Shown here in pieces: positions 27,380 to 36,738 of a DNA stretch of 64,000 bases. A program made the position numbers and the translations under genes. Source of the DNA: CBDAUN01 sp965214875 (GTDB lineage Bacteria; Pseudomonadota; Gammaproteobacteria; Arenicellales; JAJDZL01); contig OZ243980.1 of assembly GCA_965214875.1 (NCBI GenBank), forward strand, positions 806,001-870,000, given 5' to 3'. The stretch's first letter is position 1. Each line of letters begins with the position of its first letter. The notes beneath the pieces are model-generated. The model had not been told where the DNA came from. It did not search any database and was given only the letters and a program-made list of their open reading frames with translations.

Positions 27380-28672
27380 ATGAATAGCAAGTCAGTGCAA
27401 GTCATCGCCGGACTGGATGTAGGCACATCCAAAGTGCGTGCTGTCATTTGCGAATTGTTTCCGTCCGGAAAAATGGAAATTATCGGAGTCGGACAATCAG
27501 CCAGCCTCGGCATCAAAAAGGGCATGGTGTCGAACATTGAGCAGACCGTAGCGTCTATTCGATCCGCGGTTGAAGAGGCTGAAAAGATGGCAGGACGCAA
27601 AATCAGCAGCGTTTTTGTAGGCATTACCGGTGCGCATGTCAAGAGCCAAAATTCTTCGGGAGTGATTACGATAAAGGATGATGAAATCGTTGCCGAAGAC
27701 ATAAGCCGAGTTATCGAGGCGGCGCAGTCGGTTTCGATCGGGGCTGACGAGAAGATTATTCACGTTATGCCGCAATCTTACATGGTTGACGACGTTGATG
27801 GCATCAGCGATCCAATCGGCATGAGCGCTTCGCGCTTAGAGTCGAAGGTGCATGTTATTGCCGGAAAAGCAGGCACCATCCAGAACCTGCTTAAATGCAT
27901 CAATCAATGCGACTTGGAAGTTGAATCGATCATTCTGAATCAGATTGCGACAAGCAAGGCAGTACTGTCCGATGACGAGAAGGAGCTCGGCGTATGCCTG
28001 CTTGACATTGGTGAAGGGACCACTGATATCGCGGTTTTTCACGAAGGCGCGATTCGACATTCGTCGGTCATTCCGATTGCTGGCGCGCAGGTGACGCGCG
28101 ACATTGCGATCACGATGCGAACGTCTTCGCAAATTGCCGAAAAGCTGAAGCGTCGCTACAGCAATGCATTCAGTTCGTCGGTTGGCGAAAGCGAAGCGGT
28201 TGAAGTCGCCGAAACAACGGACCGTCCCGCCCGCACGATCAGCCATCGCCGCTTGGCTGAAGTTGTTGAGCCGAGGATGGAGGAGCTGTTTCAGTACATT
28301 CGATCCGCTCTGGAGCTAGGCGGCCATATGGATGCGATCGGTTCAGGCATCGTCATTGCAGGCGGGGGTGCGCGCATGAATGGAATTCTCACGCTTGCAG
28401 AGGCGATTTTCGGCACTCCGGCTCGCGCCGGCACTCCGCAATACGGCTCGACGCTCAGTGAAGTTGTACATCATCCGAGCTTCGCAACAGTGGTGGGATT
28501 GTGTCAGATCGGTCTTGAAAGTTGCGCCATTGCTGAGCAAGTCGAGCAGCACGACGAGGAGGAATGCTCGAGCTATCGTCCCGGACTGCTTGACTATCTC
28601 AGAAATTTCGGCCGCCACTCGGACATCAGCGATGCGGCGCTTGAGAGAGCTGGTGCAAGAGGCGGCCCATAG
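27380..28672 (+). CDS. ftsA: Cell division protein FtsA
   Basis: A 430-residue actin-like ATPase that tethers FtsZ to the membrane. GLDVGTSKVRAVICE near residue 11, CLLDIGEGTTDIAVFHEG near 207 and GSGIVIAGGGARMNGI near 320 are the phosphate and adenosine motifs. GGAG at 27367 precedes the ATG. The C-terminal segment GLLDYLRNFGRH may be the amphipathic membrane-targeting helix, but it is followed by about 19 more residues, whereas in many FtsA proteins this helix is the very end. Confidence 0.95.
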   Translation: MNSKSVQVIAGLDVGTSKVRAVICELFPSGKMEIIGVGQSASLGIKKGMVSNIEQTVASIRSAVEEAEKMAGRKISSVFVGITGAHVKSQNSSGVITIKDDEIVAEDISRVIEAAQSVSIGADEKIIHVMPQSYMVDDVDGISDPIGMSASRLESKVHVIAGKAGTIQNLLKCINQCDLEVESIILNQIATSKAVLSDDEKELGVCLLDIGEGTTDIAVFHEGAIRHSSVIPIAGAQVTRDIAITMRTSSQIAEKLKRRYSNAFSSSVGESEAVEVAETTDRPARTISHRRLAEVVEPRMEELFQYIRSALELGGHMDAIGSGIVIAGGGARMNGILTLAEAIFGTPARAGTPQYGSTLSEVVHHPSFATVVGLCQIGLESCAIAEQVEQHDEEECSSYRPGLLDYLRNFGRHSDISDAALERAGARGGP

Positions 28673-28752
28673 ATCAGCACGACGAACCGATTGAACCGGA
28701 AGACAAAGACGCATTTGAATATTTTTATCCCAAGCAACTACGGAGCATAAGC

Positions 28753-29865
28753 ATGAAGGCAATCGCAAGCAACAAGTATCTGCTAACGCCAGTGAATTCC
28801 GTCTCACAGCAGGCGACCATTAAGGTGATTGGAGTCGGGGGTGGCGGAAGCAACACAGTCGATCACATGGTGAATCAGCAAATCGATGGAGTTGAATTCT
28901 ATGTCGCCAATACCGACCAGCAGGCGCTATCGCGCAGCAAGGCGGATACCAAGATTGAATTCGGCAATGATTTGACCCGCGGCCTCGGTGCTGGCGCCGA
29001 CCCGGAAATCGGCAAACGCGCTGCGATGGAGGATCGCGAGCTGTTCATCGAAAATCTTCAAGATGCAGACATGGTTTTCATTACCGCCGGCATGGGCGGC
29101 GGTACGGGTACCGGCGCGGCGCCTGTCATATCTGGAGCAATCAAGGATACCAACAATGAGGTGCTAGTGGTCGCGGTGGTGACCATGCCATTCCAGTTTG
29201 AAGGTCGCAAGCGGATAAAGTCCGCTGATACCGGACTGGAAGAATTGAAGTCGAAAGTCGACTCGCTGATCACGATTCCGAACCAAAAACTGCTCGATCA
29301 GCGTGAGAATCTATCAGTCAAAGAAGCGTGGGCTAAAGTGAACGATGTATTGCTCAATGCGGTGCAAGGGATTGCTGAGCTGGTACTGCGACCAGGGCAC
29401 ATCAACGTCGACTTTGCCGATGTCCGAACCGTCATGTCCGAAGCAGGCTCGGCGATGATGGGCACCGGGGCTGCGAGCGGGGAAAATCGCGCCGTGCGCG
29501 CGGCGCAGCATGCCATCGCCAATCCGCTCCTCACCAATGTCGATGTGTCGAATGCGAAGGGCTTGCTGATCAACATCACTGCGAGCTCGGACATGTTGAT
29601 TGAAGAGTTCTACCAAATCGGCCAGCTGATCGACAGCGTGGTTTCCGAAGATGCGACGGTTATTACCGGACAGGTTTTCGACGATTCGCTTGGTGACGAA
29701 ATCAGGGTGACGATTGTTGCGACCGGACTGGGTTCAGAGCTGCTTGAACCGAGTGGCGCTGACGGCGCCGGATCATTCGAAAGCATAGGCAACTCCATGG
29801 AAGACAATGACCGGCCGGCGATTTTGAGGAAACGTGAAAGAAGAGGCTACTCCGCCAACTGGTAG
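28753..29865 (+). CDS. ftsZ: Cell division GTPase FtsZ
   Basis: A 370-residue tubulin-like GTPase that builds the Z ring. The GTP signature GGGTGTGAAPVI is near residue 115 and the T7 synergy loop NVDFADVRTVMSEAG near 218. The disordered linker is short and the C-terminal peptide reads RPAILRKRERRGYSANW, a variant of the usual IPAFLRKQ FtsA-binding tail with extra residues after it. An 80-base gap separates it from ftsA, with GGAG at 28742. Confidence 0.97.
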   Translation: MKAIASNKYLLTPVNSVSQQATIKVIGVGGGGSNTVDHMVNQQIDGVEFYVANTDQQALSRSKADTKIEFGNDLTRGLGAGADPEIGKRAAMEDRELFIENLQDADMVFITAGMGGGTGTGAAPVISGAIKDTNNEVLVVAVVTMPFQFEGRKRIKSADTGLEELKSKVDSLITIPNQKLLDQRENLSVKEAWAKVNDVLLNAVQGIAELVLRPGHINVDFADVRTVMSEAGSAMMGTGAASGENRAVRAAQHAIANPLLTNVDVSNAKGLLINITASSDMLIEEFYQIGQLIDSVVSEDATVITGQVFDDSLGDEIRVTIVATGLGSELLEPSGADGAGSFESIGNSMEDNDRPAILRKRERRGYSANW

Positions 29866-29960
29866 TTTGTGGAAAATGCGCTTGGCTGCTTGCTTGGTCG
29901 ATGACCTAGCAATGCCGCACAGTACTGAATGTTGCAATTTATCGGCATGTTTTTCGCGCC

Positions 29961-29989
29961 AATGTCAAATTCAATCACAATTTGACATT
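29961..29989. promoter_or_regulatory. Perfect inverted repeat upstream of lpxC
   Basis: AATGTCAAATT and its exact complement AATTTGACATT are separated by 7 bases (29961-29971 and 29979-29989). The right arm contains TTGACA, a consensus -35 box, and an extended -10 (TGGTAAAAT, 30005-30013) follows, although the 20-base spacing to TTGACA is long. This could be an operator over the lpxC promoter or a hairpin in a leader. There is no T tract, so it is not a typical terminator. Confidence 0.5.
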
Positions 29990-30219
29990 AATCATGAATT
30001 CATGTGGTAAAATATTAAGATTTGTAAAATTTACCCGTGCAAGCACATGAAGTCGTTGTTGCAGGTTGCGGGGAGCGGGATAAACACATGCCGGATACGG
30101 CAAGATTCGCATAAGATCAAGTATTTTGCTCGCGCAATGCAAATATAATAGACAGCGTAGTAATAGACAGCATGCAGCGAGCGTCCATGAGAATGATTGC
30201 TGACACACTAGGATTAAGC

Positions 30220-31134
30220 ATGATAAGCCAAAGAACACTCACCAATGTGATCAAGGGTACTGGAGTCGGGCTTCACACCGGAGTCAAAATCTATTTGACG
30301 CTTCGGCCTGCTCCGCTGAACACGGGCATCGTCTTTAGACGCGTCGATCTCGATCCGATTGTCGAAATACCTGCAAGAGTTGAATATGTCAGCGATACAC
30401 GGCTATCGACCACGCTGGAGAAAGATGGCGCAAAAGTGTCCACGGTCGAGCACCTGATGTCGGTGTTTGCCGGATTAGGGGTCGACAATGCCTACGTCGA
30501 TGTCTCTGACGGCGAGGTGCCGATCATGGATGGCAGTGCAGGTCCGTTCGTGTTTCTAATCCAGTCAGCTGGTGTTGATACGCAGAAAGGCTCGAAAAAA
30601 TTCATTCGCATCAAAAAGTCGATTAAAGTTGCCGACAACGAAAAATGGGCCATGTTCGAGCCTTATGATGGCTTCAAGATTTCTTTCGACATCGACTTCG
30701 ATCATCCGGTGGTACAAAACTCGCGTCAAGGACTGACCGTCGATTTTGCCAATACCTCTTTTGTCAGAGAAATCAGCCGTGCGCGGACATTCGGCTTTAT
30801 GGCCGATCTTGAAACATTGCAGGAAGCGGGATTTGCGCAGGGCGGCAGCTTGCAAAACGCCATTGTGATGGATGGGTTCCACATCCTGAATGACGAAGGC
30901 TTGCGCTATACCGACGAATTCGTCAAGCACAAGATTCTGGATGCAATTGGCGACATCTATCTTTTAGGGCATCCGCTAATCGGAGCGTTCTCAGCCTATA
31001 AGTCGGGGCATCATCTGAACAACTGGCTTTTGCAAGAGCTGCGCGCCGATGCATCGGCGTGGGAGTTTGTCGAATTCGAAGACTATGCCGACATGCCTAG
31101 GACGATGATTCGTCCATTGCCGGTTACCGCCTGA
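30220..31134 (+). CDS. lpxC: UDP-3-O-acyl-N-acetylglucosamine deacetylase
   Basis: ATG 30220 (MISQRTLTNVIKGTGVGLHT) gives 304 residues, the usual length; an in-frame ATG at 30172 would add 16 atypical residues. LpxC performs the committed, zinc-dependent step of lipid A synthesis. Zinc ligands are visible as STVEHLMSVFAG near residue 77 and KHKILDAIGDIYLLG near 237, with LNNWLLQEL near the end. It confirms a Gram-negative envelope. Confidence 0.95.
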   Translation: MISQRTLTNVIKGTGVGLHTGVKIYLTLRPAPLNTGIVFRRVDLDPIVEIPARVEYVSDTRLSTTLEKDGAKVSTVEHLMSVFAGLGVDNAYVDVSDGEVPIMDGSAGPFVFLIQSAGVDTQKGSKKFIRIKKSIKVADNEKWAMFEPYDGFKISFDIDFDHPVVQNSRQGLTVDFANTSFVREISRARTFGFMADLETLQEAGFAQGGSLQNAIVMDGFHILNDEGLRYTDEFVKHKILDAIGDIYLLGHPLIGAFSAYKSGHHLNNWLLQELRADASAWEFVEFEDYADMPRTMIRPLPVTA

Positions 31135-31204
31135 ACGGTGCTTCGCATCGATTTAGCTGGAGCGGCTCAGCCCGCCGGAGTTCAAGCGCCCTTATCAGGC
31201 GAGT

Positions 31205-31657
31205 CTATTCGCTGACATCTAGCTCACTAAGCTTGCGGTAGGCCGACTTCAGTTTCGGAGATTCGGAGGTTTCTGCGCAACACTCGAACAACTGCCGCAT
31301 TTCGGGGCTTACGGTCCAGTCTTTTGGTTTTGAATTTTTTTTTGGCGGCGCTCTCTTTTTTGCCGTGTTCGGCATTTTTACGCGAATCGAGAGTTCGCTT
31401 AGATTATGGTAGCCATGACTTTGCATGCGAGCTAAGGCCGATTGCTGCTCGTGCAGCAATTGGTGAGCCCAGGTGGGAGAGTCGAGGACAACATCCAATG
31501 TCGTATCGCGAATGGACAGGTCAAGCGTATGCGCTGAAATCGCCTCGCCGGCCGATTTAGTCCAGTGCGCATAGATTGGCGATTCGGTCGGCTGCGAAAT
31601 TTTGAATTGGTCTAGTAGTGAAGAAAGTCTCGTGAACACGCAGATGGCGGCCTTCAA
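31205..31657 (-). CDS. DciA-like DUF721 protein
   Basis: A 150-residue reverse-strand protein. The pattern IYAHWTKSAGEAISAHTLDL followed by TTLDVVLDSPTWAHQLLHEQ is the DUF721 core. Members of this family (DciA) help load the replicative helicase in bacteria without DnaC. The C-terminal 70 residues are basic and probably disordered. Its place between lpxC and secA in reverse orientation is common in gammaproteobacteria. The exact start is uncertain. Confidence 0.75.
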   Translation of the reverse strand: MKAAICVFTRLSSLLDQFKISQPTESPIYAHWTKSAGEAISAHTLDLSIRDTTLDVVLDSPTWAHQLLHEQQSALARMQSHGYHNLSELSIRVKMPNTAKKRAPPKKNSKPKDWTVSPEMRQLFECCAETSESPKLKSAYRKLSELDVSE

Positions 31658-31835
31658 ACCGCATTGGCTTGTTTTCCTGTCGCATAAGGCGACTCGAGCG
31701 ATGCTCGGTGCGCGCTAGTTGCGATCAGGCTATTGATTATACGCGTCAAGCCGCTATCTATATGATCATTGTTTGTGAAACGATCCAGTTTTGCGGCAAA
31801 CGCTTGGGATAATCAGTGCTAGGAGAGATGGGCTT

Positions 31836-31898
31836 ATGCTTATGCGCAATTCAAAGTTTTGCGTGGCGAAACAAGCGAACGGTAAACAGGCAGATTGA
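31836..31898 (+). promoter_or_regulatory. Candidate leader peptide upstream of secA
   Basis: A 20-codon frame (MLMRNSKFCVAKQANGKQAD) with a strong ribosome-binding site AGGAGAG at 31821-31827, 8 bases before its ATG. It ends 20 bases before the preferred secA start. It is too short to be a SecM-type protein with a signal sequence, but could couple or attenuate secA translation. Confidence 0.3.
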
Positions 31899-31918
31899 GA
31901 CGAACAAGGGGCGCAACT

Positions 31919-34642
31919 TTGAAATTCAACAGCATGTTGACGCAGGTTTTCGGTAGCCGCAACGCCAGAATATTGCGCGAGATCTCTAAGATCGTTGCCG
32001 AGATCAATCGCTTAGAGTCTGAGCTTGAGGCGCTAAGCGATGATCAGCTAGCGGCCAAGACGCCGCAGCTGCGAGAGAAGATTGCCGCTGGCGCGTCGGT
32101 CGACAGCGTCTTGCCGGAAGCGTTCGCGGTGGTGCGCGAAGCGTCTAAGCGAACCTTGAACATGCGGCACTTCGACGTGCAGCTGATCGGCGGAGTCGTT
32201 CTGCACCGCGGCAAAATTGCCGAGATGCGCACTGGCGAAGGCAAGACTCTAGTTGCAACGCTGCCGGTTTATTTGAACGCGGTAGCGGGTCATTGCGTGC
32301 ATGTCGTCACCGTCAACGACTATCTCGCTCGGCGCGATGCCGAATGGATGGGCGCCATCTACGAATTTCTTGGAATCACCGTAGGGGTGATCTGCCCCAA
32401 TCAGCCCTCCGAAGAAAAGCGCGATGCCTATGCCTGCGATGTGGTTTATGGAACCAACAATGAGCTGGGCTTCGACTATTTGCGCGACAACATGGCTTTT
32501 CACTCCGAGCAGCGCACTCAGCGCAAGCTGACCTATGCAATTGTCGACGAAGTCGACTCGATTCTGATCGACGAGGCGCGAACGCCCCTGATTATCTCCG
32601 GCGCTGCCGAAGACAGCACGCAGTTGTACAACGATGTCGATAAAGTCATCCCGAGACTCCAACGTCAGATGGAAGAGGACGGGCCCGGAGACTTTAGCGT
32701 TGATGAAAAGACGCGCCAAGTCTACCTGACCGACGACGGTTACGAACATGCCGAATCGCTGCTGATCAAGCAAGGTCTGCTTGAAGAAGGCGGCAGCCTG
32801 TATGATTTTGCAAACATCAGCCTGCTGCACCATGTTCAGGCGGGATTGAAGGCGCATTCGATATTCCAGCGTGATGTTGACTACATCGTCAATGATGGCA
32901 AGATTGTCATCGTTGACGAGTTTACCGGTCGAATGATGCCCGGGCGACGCTGGTCGGAAGGGCTGCATCAGGCAGTCGAAGCGAAAGAGGGCGTGGCGAT
33001 TCAGCGCGAGAATCAGACTCTGGCATCGATTACGTTTCAAAACTATTTCAGGCTTTACGACCGGCTCGCCGGCATGACTGGAACGGCTGATACGGAAGCC
33101 GAAGAGTTTCAGCAAATATATGGGCTTGAGGTAGTGGTCGTTCCGACGGACCGTCCGATGGTTCGAGATGACATGCCGGATTTGGTCTATCGGACTTCAG
33201 CCGAGAAGTTTAGAGCGATTGTTGACGGCATTCGGTCGTGTGTCGAAAAGCGCCAGCCGGTTATAGTGGGTACAGCATCGATTGAGACTTCGGAATACTT
33301 GTCCGACCTGTTGAGCAAGGCGGGTGTCAAGCATCAAGTGCTCAATGCAAAGCAGCATGAGCGCGAAGCGATGATTGTGGCTGAAGCGGGGCGGCCGGGT
33401 ACGGTTACGATTGCAACCAATATGGCAGGCCGGGGCACTGATATCGTGCTGGGCGGCAACCTTGAGATGGAGCTTGCTGAAGTTGCCGATAAGCCGGCCG
33501 ATCAGATTGAGAAGGCGAAAGCGGATTGGCGAGAGCGCCATGATGTCGTGGTAGCGGCCGGAGGATTGCATGTACTGAGCACGGAGCGAAACGAATCTCG
33601 CCGGGTCGACAATCAGCTCAGGGGGCGCTCGGGTCGGCAGGGAGATCCGGGTTCAAGTCGATTCTACCTGTCTTTGGAGGATAACCTGCTGAGAATCTTT
33701 GCCTCCGACAAGGTTGCGAGTCTGATGGAAAAGCTGGGCATGGAAGAAGACGAAGCGATCGAGCACAATTGGGTAACAAAGGCGATCGAGAATGCGCAGA
33801 AGAAAGTCGAGGGTAGAAACTTCGACATACGCAAGCAGCTGCTCGAATATGATGATGTGGCTAATGAGCAGCGCAAGGTGGTCTACGACCAGCGTAGCCA
33901 GCTGATGGAGGCTGACGACATCTCAGACATGGTGAGGTCTGTGCGCAAGGAAGCCATTCAAACGGTTTTCCACAATTTCGTTCCTCCGGACAGTCTTGAT
34001 GAACAGTGGGATGTGGACGGTCTTGCCAAGGAGACCGAGCGCGCGTTCAACTTGAAGTTGCCGCTGCATGACTGGGCGAAAGACAAGAGCCTTAACCAGG
34101 CCGACATACTTGACCGCATCGAGTCCGAAGTGGTCAACGACTACACGAATCGATTTGCCGGTGCCGAGGCGGCAATCAAGCAAGTCGAAAAGTCGATCAT
34201 GCTGATGGTGCTCGATACGCAGTGGAAAGAGCATCTTTCGAATATGGACCACTTGCGGCAAGGCATTCATTTGCGCGGCTATGCGCAGAAAAATCCCAAG
34301 CAGGAGTACAAGCGCGAGGCTTTCGAGATGTTTACCGCTATGCTGCAAGGCGTGCGCATGGAGTTCGTTCGCGTTTTGTCGCGGTTGGTGCTTTCGGAAA
34401 ATCCGCCCGATTCTCAGCTTGTGGTGCCGCGCGCTGCTCCCAAGATGCAATTTCACAAGCCGGAGATGGAATTGCCTGGGTCGGGTCGGGCCGGGTTGCC
34501 AGAACTGCCATCGCAGTCGCCGCAAGCAGCTAAGCAAGTGGCGACTCCGTTTGTTCGCGAAGGCCGGAAAGTCGGCCGCAACGAGCTGTGTCCTTGCGGT
34601 TCGGGCAAGAAGTACAAGCAGTGCTGTGCAAAAGCGGCATAA
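31919..34642 (+). CDS. secA: Preprotein translocase ATPase SecA
   Basis: TTG 31919 with AAGGGG 7 bases upstream gives MKFNSMLTQVFGSRN, matching the usual SecA N-terminus; ATG 31934 and an upstream in-frame start are alternatives. About 907 residues. SecA drives protein export through SecYEG. Walker A is in EMRTGEGKTLVATLP, the DEAD-like Walker B in IVDEVDSILIDEARTPLI, and NMAGRGTDIVLGGN belongs to the second motor domain. The C-terminal zinc and SecB-binding site is CPCGSGKKYKQCC. Confidence 0.96.
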   Translation: MKFNSMLTQVFGSRNARILREISKIVAEINRLESELEALSDDQLAAKTPQLREKIAAGASVDSVLPEAFAVVREASKRTLNMRHFDVQLIGGVVLHRGKIAEMRTGEGKTLVATLPVYLNAVAGHCVHVVTVNDYLARRDAEWMGAIYEFLGITVGVICPNQPSEEKRDAYACDVVYGTNNELGFDYLRDNMAFHSEQRTQRKLTYAIVDEVDSILIDEARTPLIISGAAEDSTQLYNDVDKVIPRLQRQMEEDGPGDFSVDEKTRQVYLTDDGYEHAESLLIKQGLLEEGGSLYDFANISLLHHVQAGLKAHSIFQRDVDYIVNDGKIVIVDEFTGRMMPGRRWSEGLHQAVEAKEGVAIQRENQTLASITFQNYFRLYDRLAGMTGTADTEAEEFQQIYGLEVVVVPTDRPMVRDDMPDLVYRTSAEKFRAIVDGIRSCVEKRQPVIVGTASIETSEYLSDLLSKAGVKHQVLNAKQHEREAMIVAEAGRPGTVTIATNMAGRGTDIVLGGNLEMELAEVADKPADQIEKAKADWRERHDVVVAAGGLHVLSTERNESRRVDNQLRGRSGRQGDPGSSRFYLSLEDNLLRIFASDKVASLMEKLGMEEDEAIEHNWVTKAIENAQKKVEGRNFDIRKQLLEYDDVANEQRKVVYDQRSQLMEADDISDMVRSVRKEAIQTVFHNFVPPDSLDEQWDVDGLAKETERAFNLKLPLHDWAKDKSLNQADILDRIESEVVNDYTNRFAGAEAAIKQVEKSIMLMVLDTQWKEHLSNMDHLRQGIHLRGYAQKNPKQEYKREAFEMFTAMLQGVRMEFVRVLSRLVLSENPPDSQLVVPRAAPKMQFHKPEMELPGSGRAGLPELPSQSPQAAKQVATPFVREGRKVGRNELCPCGSGKKYKQCCAKAA

Positions 34643-35028
34643 TTTTTCCTAATTACCACGAATCGTAAGTGTATTTTTCAGCATGACGAATTCGATTTAA
34701 ATTAATGATAAAAAAGAACAAATGCCATTCAATGAAACACCGTTCCGTTCCAGAAATGCTTCGGACTGAACGATTTCCCGGCGTTCGGCTGCTGTGCAGA
34801 TGACCGGCACCGCCTCGATAGCGTCGCTTGGCCAGCAAAGCTCCTGAAACACGACTTATGTTAAGTGCTAATCAGGTAATTTTTTTGAAACCAACAACCG
34901 CATCAGTTGGCATAGGAAGAAATGCAGTTGCACCTCCGTTGCACTTACCGAGATGAGTTCACGGCACTACAATTGGGATAAAGTATTTCGAAGCTCTGGA
35001 TTGAACTGCCGCTCGGATGCCGCTCCCC
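34643..35028. other. Spacer between secA and argJ, no recognisable gene
   Basis: Nearly 390 bases with only short open frames. I see no tRNA, no clear terminator and no recognisable protein. It ends in a single IS256-type inverted end, so part of it may be residue of an excised or deleted element. Confidence 0.35.
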
Positions 35029-35056
35029 CGTCAAGCACTACTTTTGACAATATCTC
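35029..35056. repeat. Solo IS256-type inverted end
   Basis: The sequence CGTCAAGCACTACTTTTGAC followed by AATATCTC matches the right end of the IS256-type copies that finish at 2630, 9300 and 11108. No transposase sequence or second end is found nearby. It lies 57 bases before argJ and is the only trace of this family outside the first 11 kb. Confidence 0.75.
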
Positions 35057-35112
35057 TGAAAAACACGATTAGAATTCGGAGCAATTAGGAAGGATTTTGA
35101 ATCCAATTATCG

Positions 35113-36327
35113 ATGCCCATGTATGATCATTCGCAACCGTTTGCCTATATTTCCGGTGTGAGCATCGGCGTGACGGCGGCACTGAATCGCCGCGAGCGCA
35201 ACGATGTCGCGGTGTTTGCGTTGGCCGAGGGGACGCAAGTCGCCGCAGTGTTTACCAGGAACAAGGCATGTGCCGCACCGGTCAGCGTAGCACGGCATCA
35301 TTTGGCATCTGGCCAGATTCGCGCCTTGGTTGTGAACAGCGGAAATGCGAATGCCGGTCTTGGTGCACAAGGGCACAAAGACTGCATGGCCGTTTGCGAA
35401 GCGGTCGCATCCAGGCTTGGGCTGGATGCAACTTCGGTGTTGCCATTTTCCACTGGCGTGATCGGCGAGCGGCTGCCCGCCGAACAGATTTGCGCACATT
35501 TGCCTGAAGCGGTCGACCGGCTTGATGAAAATGGCTGGGACAAGGCCGCCAAGGCGATCATGACGACCGATACCTACGCCAAGATTGCGTCTAGGACGAT
35601 TACCATGTCAGGCACCGAGGTGTCGATCACCGGCATCGCCAAGGGGGCAGGGATGATCCGCCCCGATATGGCGACGATGCTGGCGTTTATTGCCACAGAC
35701 GCGGGGCTGCCTAGCGAAGCGGCTCAGGCGAAGCTGGCTCAAGCCGTTGATCAAAGCTTTAATCGAATCACGGTTGATGGAGATACCTCAACGAATGATG
35801 CTTGCGTTTTGATGGCAACCGCAAAGAGCGGCATCAACGTGCTGGACAGTTCCGGTCCGCAAGATCAAGAGCAGTTCGACAGCGCTCTGCTTGATGTTGC
35901 CAGCTCGCTGGCGCAGCACGTCGTGCGCGATGCCGAAGGCGCGACAAAATTCGTTACCGTCGAAGTGACAGGCGGCTGGTCTATGGCGGATTGTCTCAAG
36001 GCAGCCCATGCTGTAGCCGGCTCGCCTCTGGTTAAAACTGCACTGTTCGCAAGCGACCCCAACTGGGGCAGAATCTACGCAGCGGTTGGCCGAAGCATGA
36101 TCGATGACTTGGAAATGTCGCATGTCAACATCTCGATCAACGGCGTAGAGGTCTTGACCGCCGGCGCACTGAATCCTCGATACAGCGAGGCAAAAGGGTT
36201 GGAGGCGATGTCGGCAAGCGATATTGCGATCCATATCGATCTCGGCATGGGGAACCGTTCGGCCACTGTATGGACATCCGATCTAAGTCACGACTATGTT
36301 CGAATCAATGCTGAATACCGAAGCTGA
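35113..36327 (+). CDS. argJ: Glutamate N-acetyltransferase / amino-acid N-acetyltransferase
   Basis: A 404-residue ArgJ. It transfers the acetyl group from N-acetylornithine to glutamate (and may make N-acetylglutamate from acetyl-CoA), recycling acetyl groups in arginine synthesis. The precursor cleaves itself before a Thr; the site is in IAKGAGMIRPDMATMLAFIATDA near residue 195. DGDTSTNDACVLMATAKSG near 220 and SDPNWGRIYAAVGRS near 315 are also family motifs. Its start could be at 35113 or 35119. It overlaps the mutT start. Confidence 0.94.
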   Translation: MPMYDHSQPFAYISGVSIGVTAALNRRERNDVAVFALAEGTQVAAVFTRNKACAAPVSVARHHLASGQIRALVVNSGNANAGLGAQGHKDCMAVCEAVASRLGLDATSVLPFSTGVIGERLPAEQICAHLPEAVDRLDENGWDKAAKAIMTTDTYAKIASRTITMSGTEVSITGIAKGAGMIRPDMATMLAFIATDAGLPSEAAQAKLAQAVDQSFNRITVDGDTSTNDACVLMATAKSGINVLDSSGPQDQEQFDSALLDVASSLAQHVVRDAEGATKFVTVEVTGGWSMADCLKAAHAVAGSPLVKTALFASDPNWGRIYAAVGRSMIDDLEMSHVNISINGVEVLTAGALNPRYSEAKGLEAMSASDIAIHIDLGMGNRSATVWTSDLSHDYVRINAEYRS

Positions 36328-36721
36328 CCGGCTGGATGTCTCAGTGGGGCTAGTGTTCGACCAGGCCGGCCAGGTTCTGATCGGGTGCCGAACCGACAAT
36401 TCCGTGCACCATGGCAAATGGGAATTTCCCGGCGGCAAGCTTAAACAGGGCGAAACGCACCAAGAAGCCCTTTCTAGGGAGCTTCGCGAAGAGATCGGCA
36501 TCGAGGTGGTCGAGTCGCGGCACTGCATTTCGTTCCCTTACGACTATCCGGATAAGCGGGTGATGTTGAATTTCTATGTCATTGAAAAATATAATGGCGA
36601 ACCGCAGCCATGCGAGCGGCAGCCGTTGCAGTGGGTCGCCCCTGAAGATTTAAGAGGCTACGAGCTGCTGGATGCGAACGGCGCAATCGTCAGGCATCTT
36701 CAAAGCGGCGAGTTGCCCTGA
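36296..36721 (+). CDS. mutT: 8-oxo-dGTP diphosphatase MutT (Nudix)
   Basis: A 141-residue Nudix hydrolase (a start at 36308 is also possible). The Nudix box runs from GGKLKQGETHQEALSRE to LREEIGIEV near residues 46-70, preceded by GKWEFP. MutT removes 8-oxo-dGTP from the nucleotide pool, preventing A:T to C:G mutations. Adjacency to argJ and secA supports MutT over other Nudix enzymes. Confidence 0.9.
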   Translation: MFESMLNTEADRLDVSVGLVFDQAGQVLIGCRTDNSVHHGKWEFPGGKLKQGETHQEALSRELREEIGIEVVESRHCISFPYDYPDKRVMLNFYVIEKYNGEPQPCERQPLQWVAPEDLRGYELLDANGAIVRHLQSGELP

Positions 36722-36738
36722 CCTTGATATAGCAAGCC

